From contig CM043968.1 in assembly GCA_014529385.2 (NCBI GenBank), forward strand, positions 28,731,513 to 28,795,512: 64,000 nucleotides of DNA, in the 5' to 3' direction. Every line of letters begins with the position of its first letter. Position 1 is the stretch's first letter. Under the pieces are notes generated by a model, which searched no databases, was not told where the DNA came from, and saw nothing but the letters and a program-made list of their open reading frames with translations. This stretch comes from Adiantum capillus-veneris. Lineage: Eukaryota; Streptophyta; Polypodiopsida; Polypodiales; Pteridaceae. This document shows, one piece after another, positions 11,301-23,683 of this stretch. A program made the translations under genes and the position numbers.

Positions 11301-12865
11301 AAAAGAGCAAGTCGCTTCAATCAAGCAACGATACAGGAGCTTCAAAGACCATTACATTGCTTAGAATAGGAAGCCTCGCCAACAAATGCCAATAAGCAAA
11401 TTGCTTATACCCACATCTTGCACAACATAAATCTTTTCCATGCATTGACTGTGTATGCATAATAGGGCTACATTACAAGGCCTGCATAGGCACAACTTTG
11501 AATTGCCCAAGCACAACACATACCCTTTGCGATACCCTGTCGTAAAGGATGACTCCAAATAGGAAGGGGGGAGGCATTCTGAATGCAGACCTAACATTAT
11601 GACTATTAGAGGGCAATGTTTTGTGAGATGCATTGAATTTTTGCGTTTTATTGTGATAATTTTTTGACGAAATTTAGAGTATATGCCCTCATAGTAGTGT
11701 TACAGAGGAGTATAGGGACAAAATCCAAATATGAGCCCCTAGGGACATGTGTATAGTGTACATAGCATTTAGATTTCTATTTAAATGATTTTTCTTTTGT
11801 TAAGTTTTTTTTAAAAAAAATATTTTCCTTGTTTATTATTAAGAAAAAATAAAAAAATCCATAATCCACATGAAGAAAAGACTGACGAGAGGCATGAGCA
11901 CTACAAAGAGAAGAAGGTACAGGAAAACGATGAAACTTCACGAAGTATGTCTCAGTAGCCACTACAACAGCCGAAGAACTTGTCACAAAGCAGTGTCAAA
12001 ACAGGCAACCGACAAGTCATACAAGTCAGAGTCGAGTAGCTAAGCCACAAAATGAGTGAGGTGTTAGTCCCAAAGCTTCAAGTAATATTCTATGTGGTCT
12101 AAGCGTTTTAGCTATTCTAGGTACTGCTCAAGCTGGAAGAGTTGAGCATATTTACATTGTGTCGCTCATGCTGGTATAAGTGAGCAAAAGAGTCGAAGTC
12201 TACTTACTTAAGTCTGGTGAAGTGAAGGAGAAGGTCCAAAAGACACTCACGTACTGAGCACAGTGAGATACGAGTGGAGAAACTTCTACATCGAAAACCC
12301 TTCTTGGAAAGGTGGAAGCTATTGAGACATCTTTTGATGTCACATGTGCTACATTTATTCCTCGAAACACCCATCATATCCTTCTTTCACATTGCATGCT
12401 TTTGTTGACAAATTTCTCATATGCATATAGAGTGTCCCATAATTGGCACTTGCATCAGGCACTCTTTCCGTGTTTCACCCAAACACTCACCTTTCATGAA
12501 CCTGTACTTCAGGTTCAACTGATCAACTCCAATAAGAGCGTATACCAAAGGCATTTTTTTTCCCACCGGGTTTTTTCCCTTTGGTCATCTAGGTTTTAGA
12601 CCCTAATCTAAAGACACCTATCACCATCCTCTTGTACATATTCCTTCTACATCAACAATAAAGGAAATGCTACTCAAATCAATTGACAAATGAATTGGAG
12701 CATCAATTTCAGATCATAGCATACTTCTCCTCAATGGCAAGTTGAAGAATGACCTACAATGACAAAGCTGCAGACAACACTAACAACATGATAACTCAAG
12801 AACAAAGAAGTCCTCAATGATAAAGAGCAGACATAAGGGTAATTAGAGGATCTCAAAAGCTTGTC
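11301..12865 (+). mobile_element. Noncoding 3' internal region, copy 2
   Basis: Matches 838-2390 of copy 1. It includes a second, internal purine tract (near 11563-11575) that does not precede an LTR, an AT-rich stretch near 11800-11860 and an ORF of 95 codons (12312-12599) conserved between the copies. The conservation is explained by duplication, so I do not call that ORF a gene. Confidence 0.6.
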
Positions 12866-13391
<526 letters not shown>

Positions 13392-13464
13392 AACGACAAC
13401 AAAGACCACATCGCCATCGACAATCAGGTCATGTCGGGGACGACATGAACGCGGAAGGGGGGAA

Positions 13465-13714
13465 TGTTGACCGCTGGGTCAACAACATAACATATCTCAA
13501 GTTTCGTACCAAAGTCTTATCTTTTGCGAGTTATGAAATGCTGCGGATTATGGCTATAAACGTCATTTGTAATGAGTAGTTATTCTAGTTTTAGAAGCTG
13601 GGGTGCAATGGCACTTCCAGATTGTAAATACAAAGCCATTTGACCCTTTCAACCCCATTTTTGGTTAAACCTAAGGTAGCCTTAGTATATAAGGTACCTA
13701 GGTCATTTTGTAAA
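13465..13714 (+). repeat. Truncated 3' LTR of gag-protease element, copy 2
   Basis: Same start (TGTTGACCGC) after the same purine tract as the LTR at 2555. It contains the TATA-like sequence near 13685 and stops matching after TTTTGTAAA, so about 100 bp of the LTR is missing. Unrelated minus-strand retroelement DNA follows. Confidence 0.8.
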
Positions 13715-14300
13715 TTCTTAAACTCTAGAAAAAATATCGTCCATCTTATCAACCTTCATTGGTACTTTATTGATCAAATACAAAAGAGCTATATGATCTA
13801 CATAAAAGCGGAATAACTTTCCTCTTTTATGTCTCTAAAATTAGTAGCATTGAAGACCATTCATAGTGCTTCCCTCTCTATATTTGGATATGCTTGCTCT
13901 ACCTTGTTGAATGTAAAACTAGCAAAGTACACTAGATAATCAATATTCCCATTTGGTTGAGCTAAAATATCACCCATCTCCATCCTAGAGGCATCAACAT
14001 GCACACGGAAAATTACATCCCACTTTGGTTGGCGAAGTATAGGTTTTGTGCTAATAGTTGCTTTTAGAGATTGAAAGGTTGTTTCATATTTGAGGAACCG
14101 CATAAACTTAACACCTTTCTAGGTCAATTTGTATAGTGGGAGAGCCTTTTCTACAAACACATGATAAAATCTTTGATAAAGGCTAATATCTCCCCCAAAA
14201 GAGCTTAATTCAATCACATTTGTCAGTGCTCTAGCCTACAGGACGCTTTGGATCTTGTCTTTATCCATTTTGATTCCATTTTTAGACACCACGTGGCTAC
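13715..14300 (-). pseudogene. Ty3-type reverse transcriptase end and RNase H start
   Basis: On the minus strand the translation runs through SHVVSKNGIKMDKDKIQ (the RT connection segment), a LSSFGGDISLYQRF stretch, VKFMRFLKYETTFQSLK, and then the RNase H-like HVDASRMEMGDILAQ and VYFASFTFNKVEQAYPN. It has several stops and is cut at both ends. It abuts the copia fragment on its right without any intervening host sequence. Confidence 0.8.
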
Positions 14301-17060
14301 CATAATATGGTAACAAATCCCCCTGGGAGTGATGCAGTGAGCATGAGCTGGCACTCATGTGTAGCCAACCTTTATGTGATCAACCCACAAAGGGGAATAT
14401 GCCCAAAGCCTTGTGTAAAGCTTCAAACTTCTCATGAGGCAAAGCCTTTGTGAAAGATCAGTAGGGTTGTCCTGCATTTGCGCATAAGCCATGCTGACCT
14501 CTCTTGTAGATAGTCTCTCCCTACCATAATGATAATGTCCATCTATGTGGTTTATGTAAGCACACAACACTAGGTTTCTCACAATTACCAAAGCACTCTA
14601 TTAATAAAGATGGTGGTGGCAACCGCACTCAATCCAATCAAAAGGCATCTAAGCGAAACACACTCGATAGCAAACTGTGAAAGTTGCTGTGTACGCACCC
14701 TCACAGCTAGAAGTGCCCACTGTAGTAGGCTGCTTCTTGATCAACCAACGCATGCATGCGTTGTCAAGCATGAAACATAAACCACTAGTGGGCATTGTGT
14801 GTCATAGCCATCAGCCCAATTCTAGTGTCAAAAGGCATGTAAATCTAGCCACAATGATCCCCCCTTGGGAGGAAACAACCCAATAAATAGTGTGCCACTC
14901 AAGTAGAAAAATATTTTCTTTACTGCCTTTCAATGCATAGACTCCATGCTATGCTTCAATTTTCTCACGTGTGAGATTGCATACTGAACATTTGACCTCA
15001 TAATGCAAACATTATAAGGCAACCAACAACTTGCTGATAAATTGTGACATCGAAGCAATCTCCAACATCATGAACCCTAAGCTTCAAATTTATCTCCATA
15101 GAAGCAACAATAGGTTTACAATCTTCAAGGCCATGTGCCATTCTTCACAATAGCGTCATACTCAAATTGCATTCCAGTCAGCCAAATTTTTGAAAGTTTC
15201 ACTTCATTGATTGACAAAGGCTCTTAGTCATCATACATACTAGACAAAGGTGCACCTAATTTATTGTCACTTAAAGTCACCATCCATCATGGCATAGCTC
15301 TAACTTGGTCATTTGAAGTTTTATTTGCATCAATTGCATCTTGAAAATCATTACAATTTGATACATAAAAGGCATGGTGAAAACCTGTATGAGTATGACT
15401 AGACAAAGGTGCACCTAATTTACTATCATGTAAAGTCTCCAGCCGTCTTGGCATACCTCTAGCTTGATCATTCTAAGTTTTATTCTCATCAATTGCATCT
15501 TGCAAATCTACATTAGAAAATGGTTAATCCGTAATGCCATCTAATTGCATAGGTTGTACATGTGCCTCATTAGGACTTACATTTGTACTGACACCATTGA
15601 GTAGAGGCAACAACTCATATATGTCTACTTGGTACATGCTAAAAAGGGCTAGACTGCATCCTACAGAAGAAAAAACATATTGACTAATGAGAATATGCTT
15701 TGTTTGTGGATGATACAGCCTGTAACCATGGCTATTTAAACTATAACCAACAAAAAGCCTTATCATTCAATTTTTTGTTTCGTTACTCAGGCAACCAATA
15801 TGGCTTCTTGCCATGCCAAGCCTTGTAAAGAGTGATAGACTGTAATGCTTTAATGGGTCACATGTTTAGTGCATACACAATATGCATGAATACCTCAATC
15901 CAAAATGCATGTGGCAAAGCTTGGCTTTTTACCATACATAGTACTATCTCCATAAGTGACCTATTTTTCCTCTTTGCAATGCCATTTTGTTGAGGAGTTA
16001 TATGGCATTGCACATTGATGTTTTATTTCACGATGTGCCGTATATCGCAATGAACTTTTCAAACATATACTTCCTCCCTCAATAAGAACGTAGGGTGCCC
16101 ACACTGCAACTAAATACGCTTCCAGCCATTAGCAAAAATTTCTTGAAGCACATAAATACTTTGGACTTTGCCTTAAATGCATAACATCAATGAAAGTCAC
16201 AAAGTACAAATGATTTCCAACATAAGGGGTGTGCATTGGACCACAAACATCACTATGTACAAGCACACATAGAACCATCCTTTGGAAACTTAGAATGTTG
16301 CTTTTTACCCAAAATACAACCTTCACATACATGTTTCAATGTTGCCTCAAGAGGGGCCAACGAAGCAAACGTATTAGATTTTTGCAAGCACAAAAATGCA
16401 AGCACAAGAAATTGCAAAATTCAAATGACCAAATTGAGTATGCCAAAGTTTTGCATATGGTATAGACTTTGAATTACAAATTGCACATGCTAAATCTTCA
16501 ACACATTATTTTTTATGCATTGAGCTTATACATCTATGAAACAAAGGTACTAGATGCCTTAATAATATCATCAAAATAGAGATCATGCACATTACATCTG
16601 TTATTCATAAGTTTATCTACAAGACCAGGTTTTTCCAATGCGGACACAAACAAAATATTCTTCTTGATCTAGGGTCATTTTGCATTGCACACTAAAAGCC
16701 CTTTTTGGATCTTGCACAACACTTGCTAAATTTGCATTGGAAGAAGCATCTATGATGGTTGCATTTTCCTCTTTCTTCCGAGCCTCTTTAGCCTTAAGCT
16801 TAGGGCATTGCTTGATGATATAATCATTTGCCCTAAAAAAATGAAATTTCATCTTCCTCTTGCCTTTCTCACTAGAATTCTCAGATCTATTCTTGTTTGA
16901 AGAAGCAATAACTATGAGGATAGGCTTCCTACGCGTAGAAGCCTTGGAAATGGCAACATGTACAATCTCCTTATATTGTGCAGCCACAAATGCATGTTCA
17001 AAAATACACTACTCAGCTCTATTTTTATGGATTGGGCCTCTTGCATCAATATAGAAACTT
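14301..17060 (-). pseudogene. Degenerate copia element, minus strand
   Basis: Parts seen in minus order are as follows. A gag zinc knuckle with a lost Cys (FHFFRANDYIIKQCPK, near 16830). An integrase start (VHSDVCGPMHTP, near 16240). An integrase C-terminal piece (FVGYSLNSHGYRLYHP, near 15730). A RNase H end (HYHYGRERLSTREVSMAYAQ, near 14500). Near 14315-14330 is a polypurine tract followed by about 18 bases of LTR starting TGTTACCATA, where the Ty3 scrap begins. It is the same family as the copia element at 28857-50838. RT proper is unrecognisable. Confidence 0.75.
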
Positions 17061-17154
17061 CACATCATCTTAATTGTTTGTCAAAACCATAAAAGCAAAG
17101 GCAAAAGTCTGATAAAATATGGCAAAGCATCAAGAACTGCCTACACAAGAGTAG

Positions 17155-17197
<43 letters not shown>

Positions 17198-18377
17198 TTG
17201 TCCCCCCCTGTCTCTATACACTTTCACTAAGATTGACAATACAGCCCAATCTAGTGTCGCCTAAAGAAATGTAATATGGATTGGATACATGATTCCATAT
17301 TTGGAGTTAAAACTAACTGTGAGCTTAGACAGGTTCTACTAGATGAGTGACTTACTAGCCTAACTAGATCAAAAAAAGAACTCTAACTAGGTTAGGATAC
17401 GACTGTACCCTTAGGTTTGACTAAACTAGGCCTTAACACCTCTTTTGTCTCAGGGACTTGGTGTGCAATAAACCACGGGCCTATTTAAAGATACGATCCC
17501 TTCTGTAGGGATAAATATCTTGTTGTCAAAAGCGGAGCTTGAATGCGATGTAAGAACACCTTTACTGCAATTAATTCCTCGAAATGTATGAGGCTGTCCA
17601 CCTTCATGGCTTGATGCACAAACCTGGCCACGATGTCTTGTCTACAAAGAAGAGTACACTATTTAAAGGGGAATCCACTACCTTGAGCTCACTTAGGTTT
17701 CCTTTTTAGAATACCAACCGCTCATTATAAGAGCATAGCTAGGGATCTCCTTCTTCTCTTAGTCAGAGGGATTAAGCTTAATGATTCGAATCCAAGCTGA
17801 CATGGCGTCTAACATGGCAACATGACCATTTGAGGTACCTGAACATTTAAATTAAGTTTAACTTCTTCACTAAGTTAAGGAATGGTGATTAAATTAGCAT
17901 TTGTACAAAGGTACCATGTGGGGTGCATGGCTTGCTAGAATGGTATAATCATATGTGACCAACCTATCTTTAGGAGTACTTACTAGCTCATCCTTGACAT
18001 ATATTTTTTCTTTTTCAACATTTTCCTCTCTTAGTTTAAGTTAGGGTGACATGAATAACAACTAGAGTCACCCAAGTTACTTGTTATGCTGTTTGAAAAC
18101 TAATATAGTGATTTGTTTCTTACTGTGGATGCAGGTAAGGGTGCTCTCTCTGTGGATTTTGCTAATGGAAGGATATGCTGGCACTTTCTCCTTTTCTCTA
18201 AGCAGGACCCGGTAACAACCAAGATATGGCTTGCAAATTTTGACTAATGTATCTTTTAAAATAAATGACTAAATAGACACTTTTACTTAAAACAAATGTT
18301 ATTGTTCTAGGGTTCTTGAGCTTCTTATCTCTCTAGACATCTTCACAATGAAGATTCTCATAACCTTTACGTTATCC

Positions 18378-18443
<66 letters not shown>

Positions 18444-19078
18444 CGCGCGCCTAACTCGAGAACGGTTTCTCGTGCAATACTAGTTGCACCGTCCCTTGTT
18501 GAAAGGCTTAAACAAAGGATTGGATTCTAAGGCATAGACCCTAAACCCGCGGCAAGGGAAATCTTCTCGAGCAGTCCAATAAAAATTGTGCAGGTGGAGA
18601 GCAGCATTCACAAGGTGTGGAGGCATTGCCAGCGTGATGTGCCAACACACAACATAAAGTAGCGAAATTTCTCTCCCCCCCCCCCAAGCTGTGGCCCATC
18701 TTGCAAAGTCTGTGAGTCGCGCAGGTCCATGTGGGATGAGCCCACCCCCCCCATCTTCCATTTCGGCAACGATAATAAAAAGTGCTCCTACCTACCTTCC
18801 AATTTGTTGGTAACGTTAAAAAATGCTCCTAAACACTCCAAATTGGCAACATTAATATAATCGAATGTTCCCATTCTCAAACTATAACACAAACAACCCC
18901 CCCCCTCCCCCACCCCACAATCCTCCCTGCTTTTCTTGATGCACTTTGTGCATTGGGTGGACTCACATTGGGTTGCCTTTTTTGATCTACATTGACAGAG
19001 CAAGAAGGTGAGTTGCACTTTTGTGTCCAATCTCCCATTAAACTTGTTTCCCATTAAACATCGATGTAATATGTGATG

Positions 19079-19127
<49 letters not shown>

Positions 19128-19500
19128 GTAGGCCATTGAAGGCAGCAACTCCTTGTTCTTGGCCATCCCAAATTTGATCCCTCTACCTCTCCTCCCCCCC
19201 TCCCCCCCCCCCCCCCTCTCTCTTTCTCTCTCTCCAAACTAACTATGCTTTTGAAATGTTTGTGTATGTAGGAATCATGGACCCATCTTAACATTTGCAA
19301 AGCCAAAAGGACATGGATGACAATGCATCCCCCGCGCATGCCTTCTCGACCATGATAACTTCTCCATCGCCCTCATGTCCTTTCTTATTCAAGGCCCCCC
19401 CCCCCCCCCCCCCCCCCCCCCAACACCCCCCCACCATGTGCTTCACCTTTGTGCCATAAGCCTACATATGTAGAAAGTGGCCCAAGCCCAAACCCCTCCT
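17061..19500. other. No supported gene; microsatellites and poly-C tracts
   Basis: The interval holds (CT)n at about 17155-17195, 18381-18440 and 19087-19124, poly-C near 19191-19216 and a 27-base C run at 19395-19421. ORFs across these tracts are rich in Ser-Leu or Glu-Arg only because of the repeats. I recognise nothing else. Confidence 0.6.
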
Positions 19501-19790
19501 CTCATTAGTCTACTAAGAGTGTACAAAACCATCCATGAAGAAAACCTTACACTTGGGTGGCAAGGATGTGCAAGAGATTGCACCAATGACTCCATCGAAG
19601 AAGGCGAGGATGCCCAAGAAGAAGGGCATTGTGGAGCTGGAAGATGATGAGGACAACATGCAAAAATAAAAGGGCGAATGGAAGGACTTCTCGGTTGACC
19701 AACTTACCCATGTGAGGGGGGGTAGGCACAAGGAATAGAACAATCCTCAAAAGCAGGGGGTCAATCTACCAGTATAAAGCGGTTGCAAGG

Positions 19791-20129
19791 TTGGCCTCCA
19801 CATACCATGACTTTGATAAAGATAGCGAGGCATGCCACAAAAAGTGGGGCTTTATACTTGGCCAATATAGGCTCGATAAAGCACACAATGCTACATCTGG
19901 AAATGATAGAAAATACATGTGTAAATGGTATGATGTGGTAGATGAATACTACCATGATAGAGCATCTGTGAATTATGTTAGCCATGCCTCCTCTACCACC
20001 CAAAAAAAAACTAACAAGAGTGAGTTACCACGAGAAGAAGACTCCAAAGCCTCCCAAATCAAAAGCCAAGTCACAAAGACCACCAATGGCAAGTGGTCTA
20101 CTCCAAAGGTTGAGGAGTCATCGGCATAG
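19791..20129 (+). CDS. Myb/trihelix-like DNA-binding protein of PIF/Harbinger element (partial)
   Basis: Contains a SANT-like stretch, KWGFILGQYRLDKAH followed by YMCKWYDVVDEYYHD, then a basic Ser/Lys tail. In PIF/Harbinger elements the Myb-like protein binds transposon ends and helps nuclear import of the transposase. The upstream part (19505-19790) seems to continue the protein in other frames with stops, so this is probably the intact end of a broken gene. The transposase remnant starts about 460 bp downstream. Confidence 0.55.
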   Translation: MASTYHDFDKDSEACHKKWGFILGQYRLDKAHNATSGNDRKYMCKWYDVVDEYYHDRASVNYVSHASSTTQKKTNKSELPREEDSKASQIKSQVTKTTNGKWSTPKVEESSA

Positions 20130-20589
20130 ATGGCTTCTTAAAGCATGCTAATAACAACAATAATTGACGAGCTACTAGCTAGTGAAGCCTATGGTCGTCA
20201 AAGACTTTTTCATTTCTTTTTTCTGTCTTCTTATTTTCAAATTTGTCGTGACTATGGATATTTTATTTCTTTTAAAGTGAGTAGATTGTGTACATGTGTT
20301 TTTTCTTTTTGTTGACAAGTCATATTGCTTCTGTCAACTTGCAGGTAAATGTCTAGAGAGATGGCACGCCATTGTGCTTGGCTATGCTCTTTAGGAATTG
20401 TAGGATTGCTAAAGGATAGCCCCAACCAAGATGATGTGGCCTTCTTGCAAACATGGTTGCATTTAGGTCAATGTATGGGCCCATCGATCAATATCAACAT
20501 TCACAGAAGTAGAGGCATGAGCATAGGAAAGATTGGGATTATGCCCGGTCCCAAAATTTCCTTGACGACTTTCTTCTAAAGCCTTCCTC

Positions 20590-21545
20590 GGATAGCATTT
20601 TTAAGAAACACCTTTGAGTCAGCAAGGACACCTTCCATTACATTTGTGGAAAGGTGGCCCCTTTCATGTCAAAGTGCATCACCAACATGCACAAAACCAT
20701 CGATCTTCCTACATGTGTAAAGCTTGCTAGGCTGAGATTAGCTTCTTGCACACACTTGGAAGTCTTGGGTGACTTGAATGGGTGAGCAAAGAGCACAACA
20801 TGTGGAATAGTCCTTGATTTTTGCAACGCTATCATGAGATCAGGTCTAAGAGATGTCTACATTCATTGGCCTTCTCCATCTTGCATAGAAAAGTTGGCTA
20901 GTGAATTTGAAGCTCTCTGAGGAATACCCTCTGTTGTTGGTGCTAGTGATTGTTCACATATTCCAATCATATCCCCAAAGGAGAACCATGTGGATTACCT
21001 CAACCGAAAAGGATTTTATCCAATCTTGTTGCAGTTAAAATCGGCATCATATTGTTTCTCATGGAACTATGACGTTGGATGGGTAGGGTCAATCAAAGTG
21101 AGTTGGGTCAGAAATGTGCTAGAGGTGAGCTTGGAAACAATTGTTTGATGGGTCATTATTCTTATTTAGCTCGACCATTTATGTTGGTGTCCTTCAAAGG
21201 GTGAAAGCTTGTCGTGCAAGAAGTTTCAATGAATTCCATGCAGTCTAGCACAACAATGCTAGTGGAGCGAGGATTCGGCATGCTAAAGGCAAGGTTTTGC
21301 ATCTTGTTAAGGAGATGTGACTTGGATCTACATCATGTGCCTAATTTGGTGGCAGTGTGCCTTGTGTTACACAATATTTGTATACGGCACAGTGATGCTT
21401 TTGACATAAAATGGGTGTGTGAGGCCGAAGCTAGCCTACTGATTAGCAATTCACTTGAAGCAAGCCAAAGAACCACAACAAGCTCTAAGGGTAGAAATTC
21501 AAGCTCTTCGTTCCACAAGGATGAAGGATGCAATTGAGCGAGCTC
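20590..21545 (+). pseudogene. PIF/Harbinger transposase remnant (DDE_Tnp_4)
   Basis: Joining frames, the conserved parts appear in order. FKKHLRVSKDTFHYICGKVA comes first, then a stretch before GIPSVVGASDCSHIPI (first catalytic Asp region, near 20930), then NRKGFYPILLQ, and finally VERGFGMLKARFCILLRR with VCLVLHNICIRH near the C-terminus. Stops and frameshifts break it at several points. Loss of function is clear. Confidence 0.75.
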
Positions 21546-22512
21546 AAAGAGGTGATAAAGGAGGCGTTCAAGGAGGAGTAGCAAATTACCTTGGTTCAGG
21601 TGCTAATCGCCACGACAAACTTGCAAGAATATTGTACCAAGAGTACAGCAAGTCTTTGGTGATGCTATGTCCGATGAGTCAACGTCATCAACTTCCACTT
21701 GAGCTCTTGTGATATGGGTTGGGATATAAACATGGTTTTAATGTTTTGATGGTTGTAATCTTGAATCAATGTAGCAATTTGCCTTTTTTTTGTGTTCTAG
21801 GTATTCAAGTCTAATCAAATTCAATTATTTTTTACAATTGGATGATCACTATTGCCTTTTGTTAGATAATTCGATATGGTGCTATCGTGGAAGTTAGACC
21901 TCTTCTACCGCCTCTGTGTGAACGGGGGCGGTGGAAATTCCTGAGTTTGCTTTTGCAGGGCTTGGGTGAACAAGAGGGCAGTGGAAATTGCTGCTTCTAT
22001 AAGGGGTATGAGCCTCCCGAGAACGGCCACGGGAGGGGACCCCCCACCTAGACACTATAGCCTCACTCCACGCACTCGCGCACCGTGGGGACTCCACGCA
22101 AGGTTCCCCGGGGCACGCTATGACCCTCCGTCAGTGCGGCGGAGCCTGAGGCTACGTGGGGCTAGGGACCCGGAACGCAAGACCCGCGAAGACCCGCGAA
22201 ACGCAAACGGCCGTCGACCCATGGAACGCAACCACGCCCGAGCCGGTCCCGTCCGAGCTGGGCCCCCGTGAAGGCAACTTGACCCGAGCCGGTCCCGTCC
22301 GAGCCGTGCCCTCCTTAGCCGGTGCCGTCCGCGCCAGGACCCCTTGAAGCAACACCTCGACCCGAGCCGGTCCCGTCCGAGCCGGGCCCTCCTGAGCCGG
22401 TGCCGTCCGCGCCAGGACCCCTTGAAGAAACACCCCGACCCGAGCCGGTCCCGTCCGAGCCGGGCCCAAAACGTCCCCTCCCCGACGCGCCCAGATTCTG
22501 GGGCGTCACACT

Positions 22513-22524
22513 TGGTATCAGAGC
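22513..22524 (+). promoter_or_regulatory. Primer-binding site, unit 1
   Basis: TGGTATCAGAGC complements the 3' end of plant initiator-Met tRNA. It follows the LTR-like end CGTCACAC by one base. Confidence 0.7.
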
Positions 22525-23090
22525 AAAGGAAAACGTCCCCTCCCCGACGCGCCCAGATTCTGGGGCGTCACACTATATAAGGGGTATGAGCCTCCCGAGA
22601 ACGGCCACGGGAGGGGACCCCCCACCTAGACACTGTAGCCTCACTCCACGCACTCGCGCACCGTGGGGACTCCACGCAAGGTTCCCCGGGGCACGCTATG
22701 ACCCTCCGTCAGTGCGGCGGAGCCTGAGGCTACGTGGGGCTAGGGACCCGGAACGCAAGACCCGCGAAGACCCGCGAAACGCAAACGGCCGTCGACCCAT
22801 GGAACGCAACCACGCCCGAGCCGGTCCCGTCCGAGCCGGGCCCCCGTGAAGGCAACTTGACCCGAGCCGGTCCCGTCCGAGCCGGGCCCTCCTGAGCCGG
22901 TGCCGTCCGCGCTAGGACCCCTTGAAGCAACACCTCGACCCGAGCCGGTCCCGTCCGAGCCGGGCTCTCCTGAGCCGGTGCCGTCCGCGCCAGGACCCCT
23001 TGAAGAAACACCCCGACCCGAGCCGGTCCCGTCCGAGCCGGGCCCAAAACGTCCCCTCCCCGACGCGCCCAGATTCTGGGGCGTCACACT

Positions 23091-23102
23091 TGGTATCAGA
23101 GC
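23091..23102 (+). promoter_or_regulatory. Primer-binding site, unit 2
   Basis: Identical to the site at 22513, 578 bp later, in the same context. Confidence 0.7.
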
Positions 23103-23683
23103 AAAGGAAAAGGTCCCCTCCCCGACGCGCCCAGATTCTGGGGCGTCACACTTCCATCCGGAAACACCCTTAGCACCCCTCCATTTCCGCCGCCATAGTG
23201 TGAACCCAGCCTAAAGGCCCATGCTCTTGAAACAGTGCTTGAGTTCAAGAATGGCATCCAGGGGAGCATACATTTGCTTCTTGACATGGATGCCTATGGT
23301 TTGGTTTATTGGAATCGGTTGAGTTGATCAAGCGCCAGTCAGTTTCTCTCGTTTGCATGGCACTATGTTTTTTTTTGGGGACTGATATGCCCATCATCTT
23401 CTTATGCATAGATATGGAAGCCACCCGCCGCTTGAGTGCGAGACCCGGCTCATCAACTTGATAAGAATGCCGCTGTCCTTCTCTATGGTAACACAGAATG
23501 TCAAATTTTTGCTGTCAGGCATGATTGCCGGCAGCCCTTTACCCTGTTCTTCCTGTGGTGGATATGAACCATATATGGTTCATATTTGCAGCACTTTAGA
23601 ATACCTCGGAGATCGGAAGCAGCTTTTTCTGCCATGGCCAACCTGATTAAAGGCAGGATAACAATACAGCATGATGCGGTAGG

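Larger units (their letters stand above)
19500..21720 (+). mobile_element. Decayed PIF/Harbinger DNA transposon
   Basis: A Myb/SANT-like ORF is followed by a DDE_Tnp_4-type transposase on the same strand, the usual two-gene content of plant PIF/Harbinger elements. Terminal inverted repeats and a 3-bp target duplication were not found, so the limits are only the extent of recognisable coding sequence. Confidence 0.65.
21998..23153. repeat. Two tandem 578-bp GC-rich units with LTR-end and primer-binding site features
   Basis: Unit 1 is 21998-22575 and unit 2 is 22576-23153, nearly identical, in contrast to the AT-rich surroundings. Each has a TATA-like start (TATAAGGGG), inner repeats of a CCGAGCCGGTCCCGTCCGAG phrase, and an end GGGGCGTCACAC. 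Next to that end is TGGTATCAGAGC at 22513 and 23091, which matches the initiator-Met tRNA primer-binding site of plant LTR elements. Sequence around GGGGCGTCACAC is repeated after the primer site. Long ORFs on both strands here come from the base composition and repeat. Confidence 0.7.

Noticed and set aside
22152-23087. Overlapping ORFs on both strands rich in Pro, Gly and Arg
   Set aside because: Explained by the GC-rich 578-bp tandem units; all frames are open because of composition and none has a domain.
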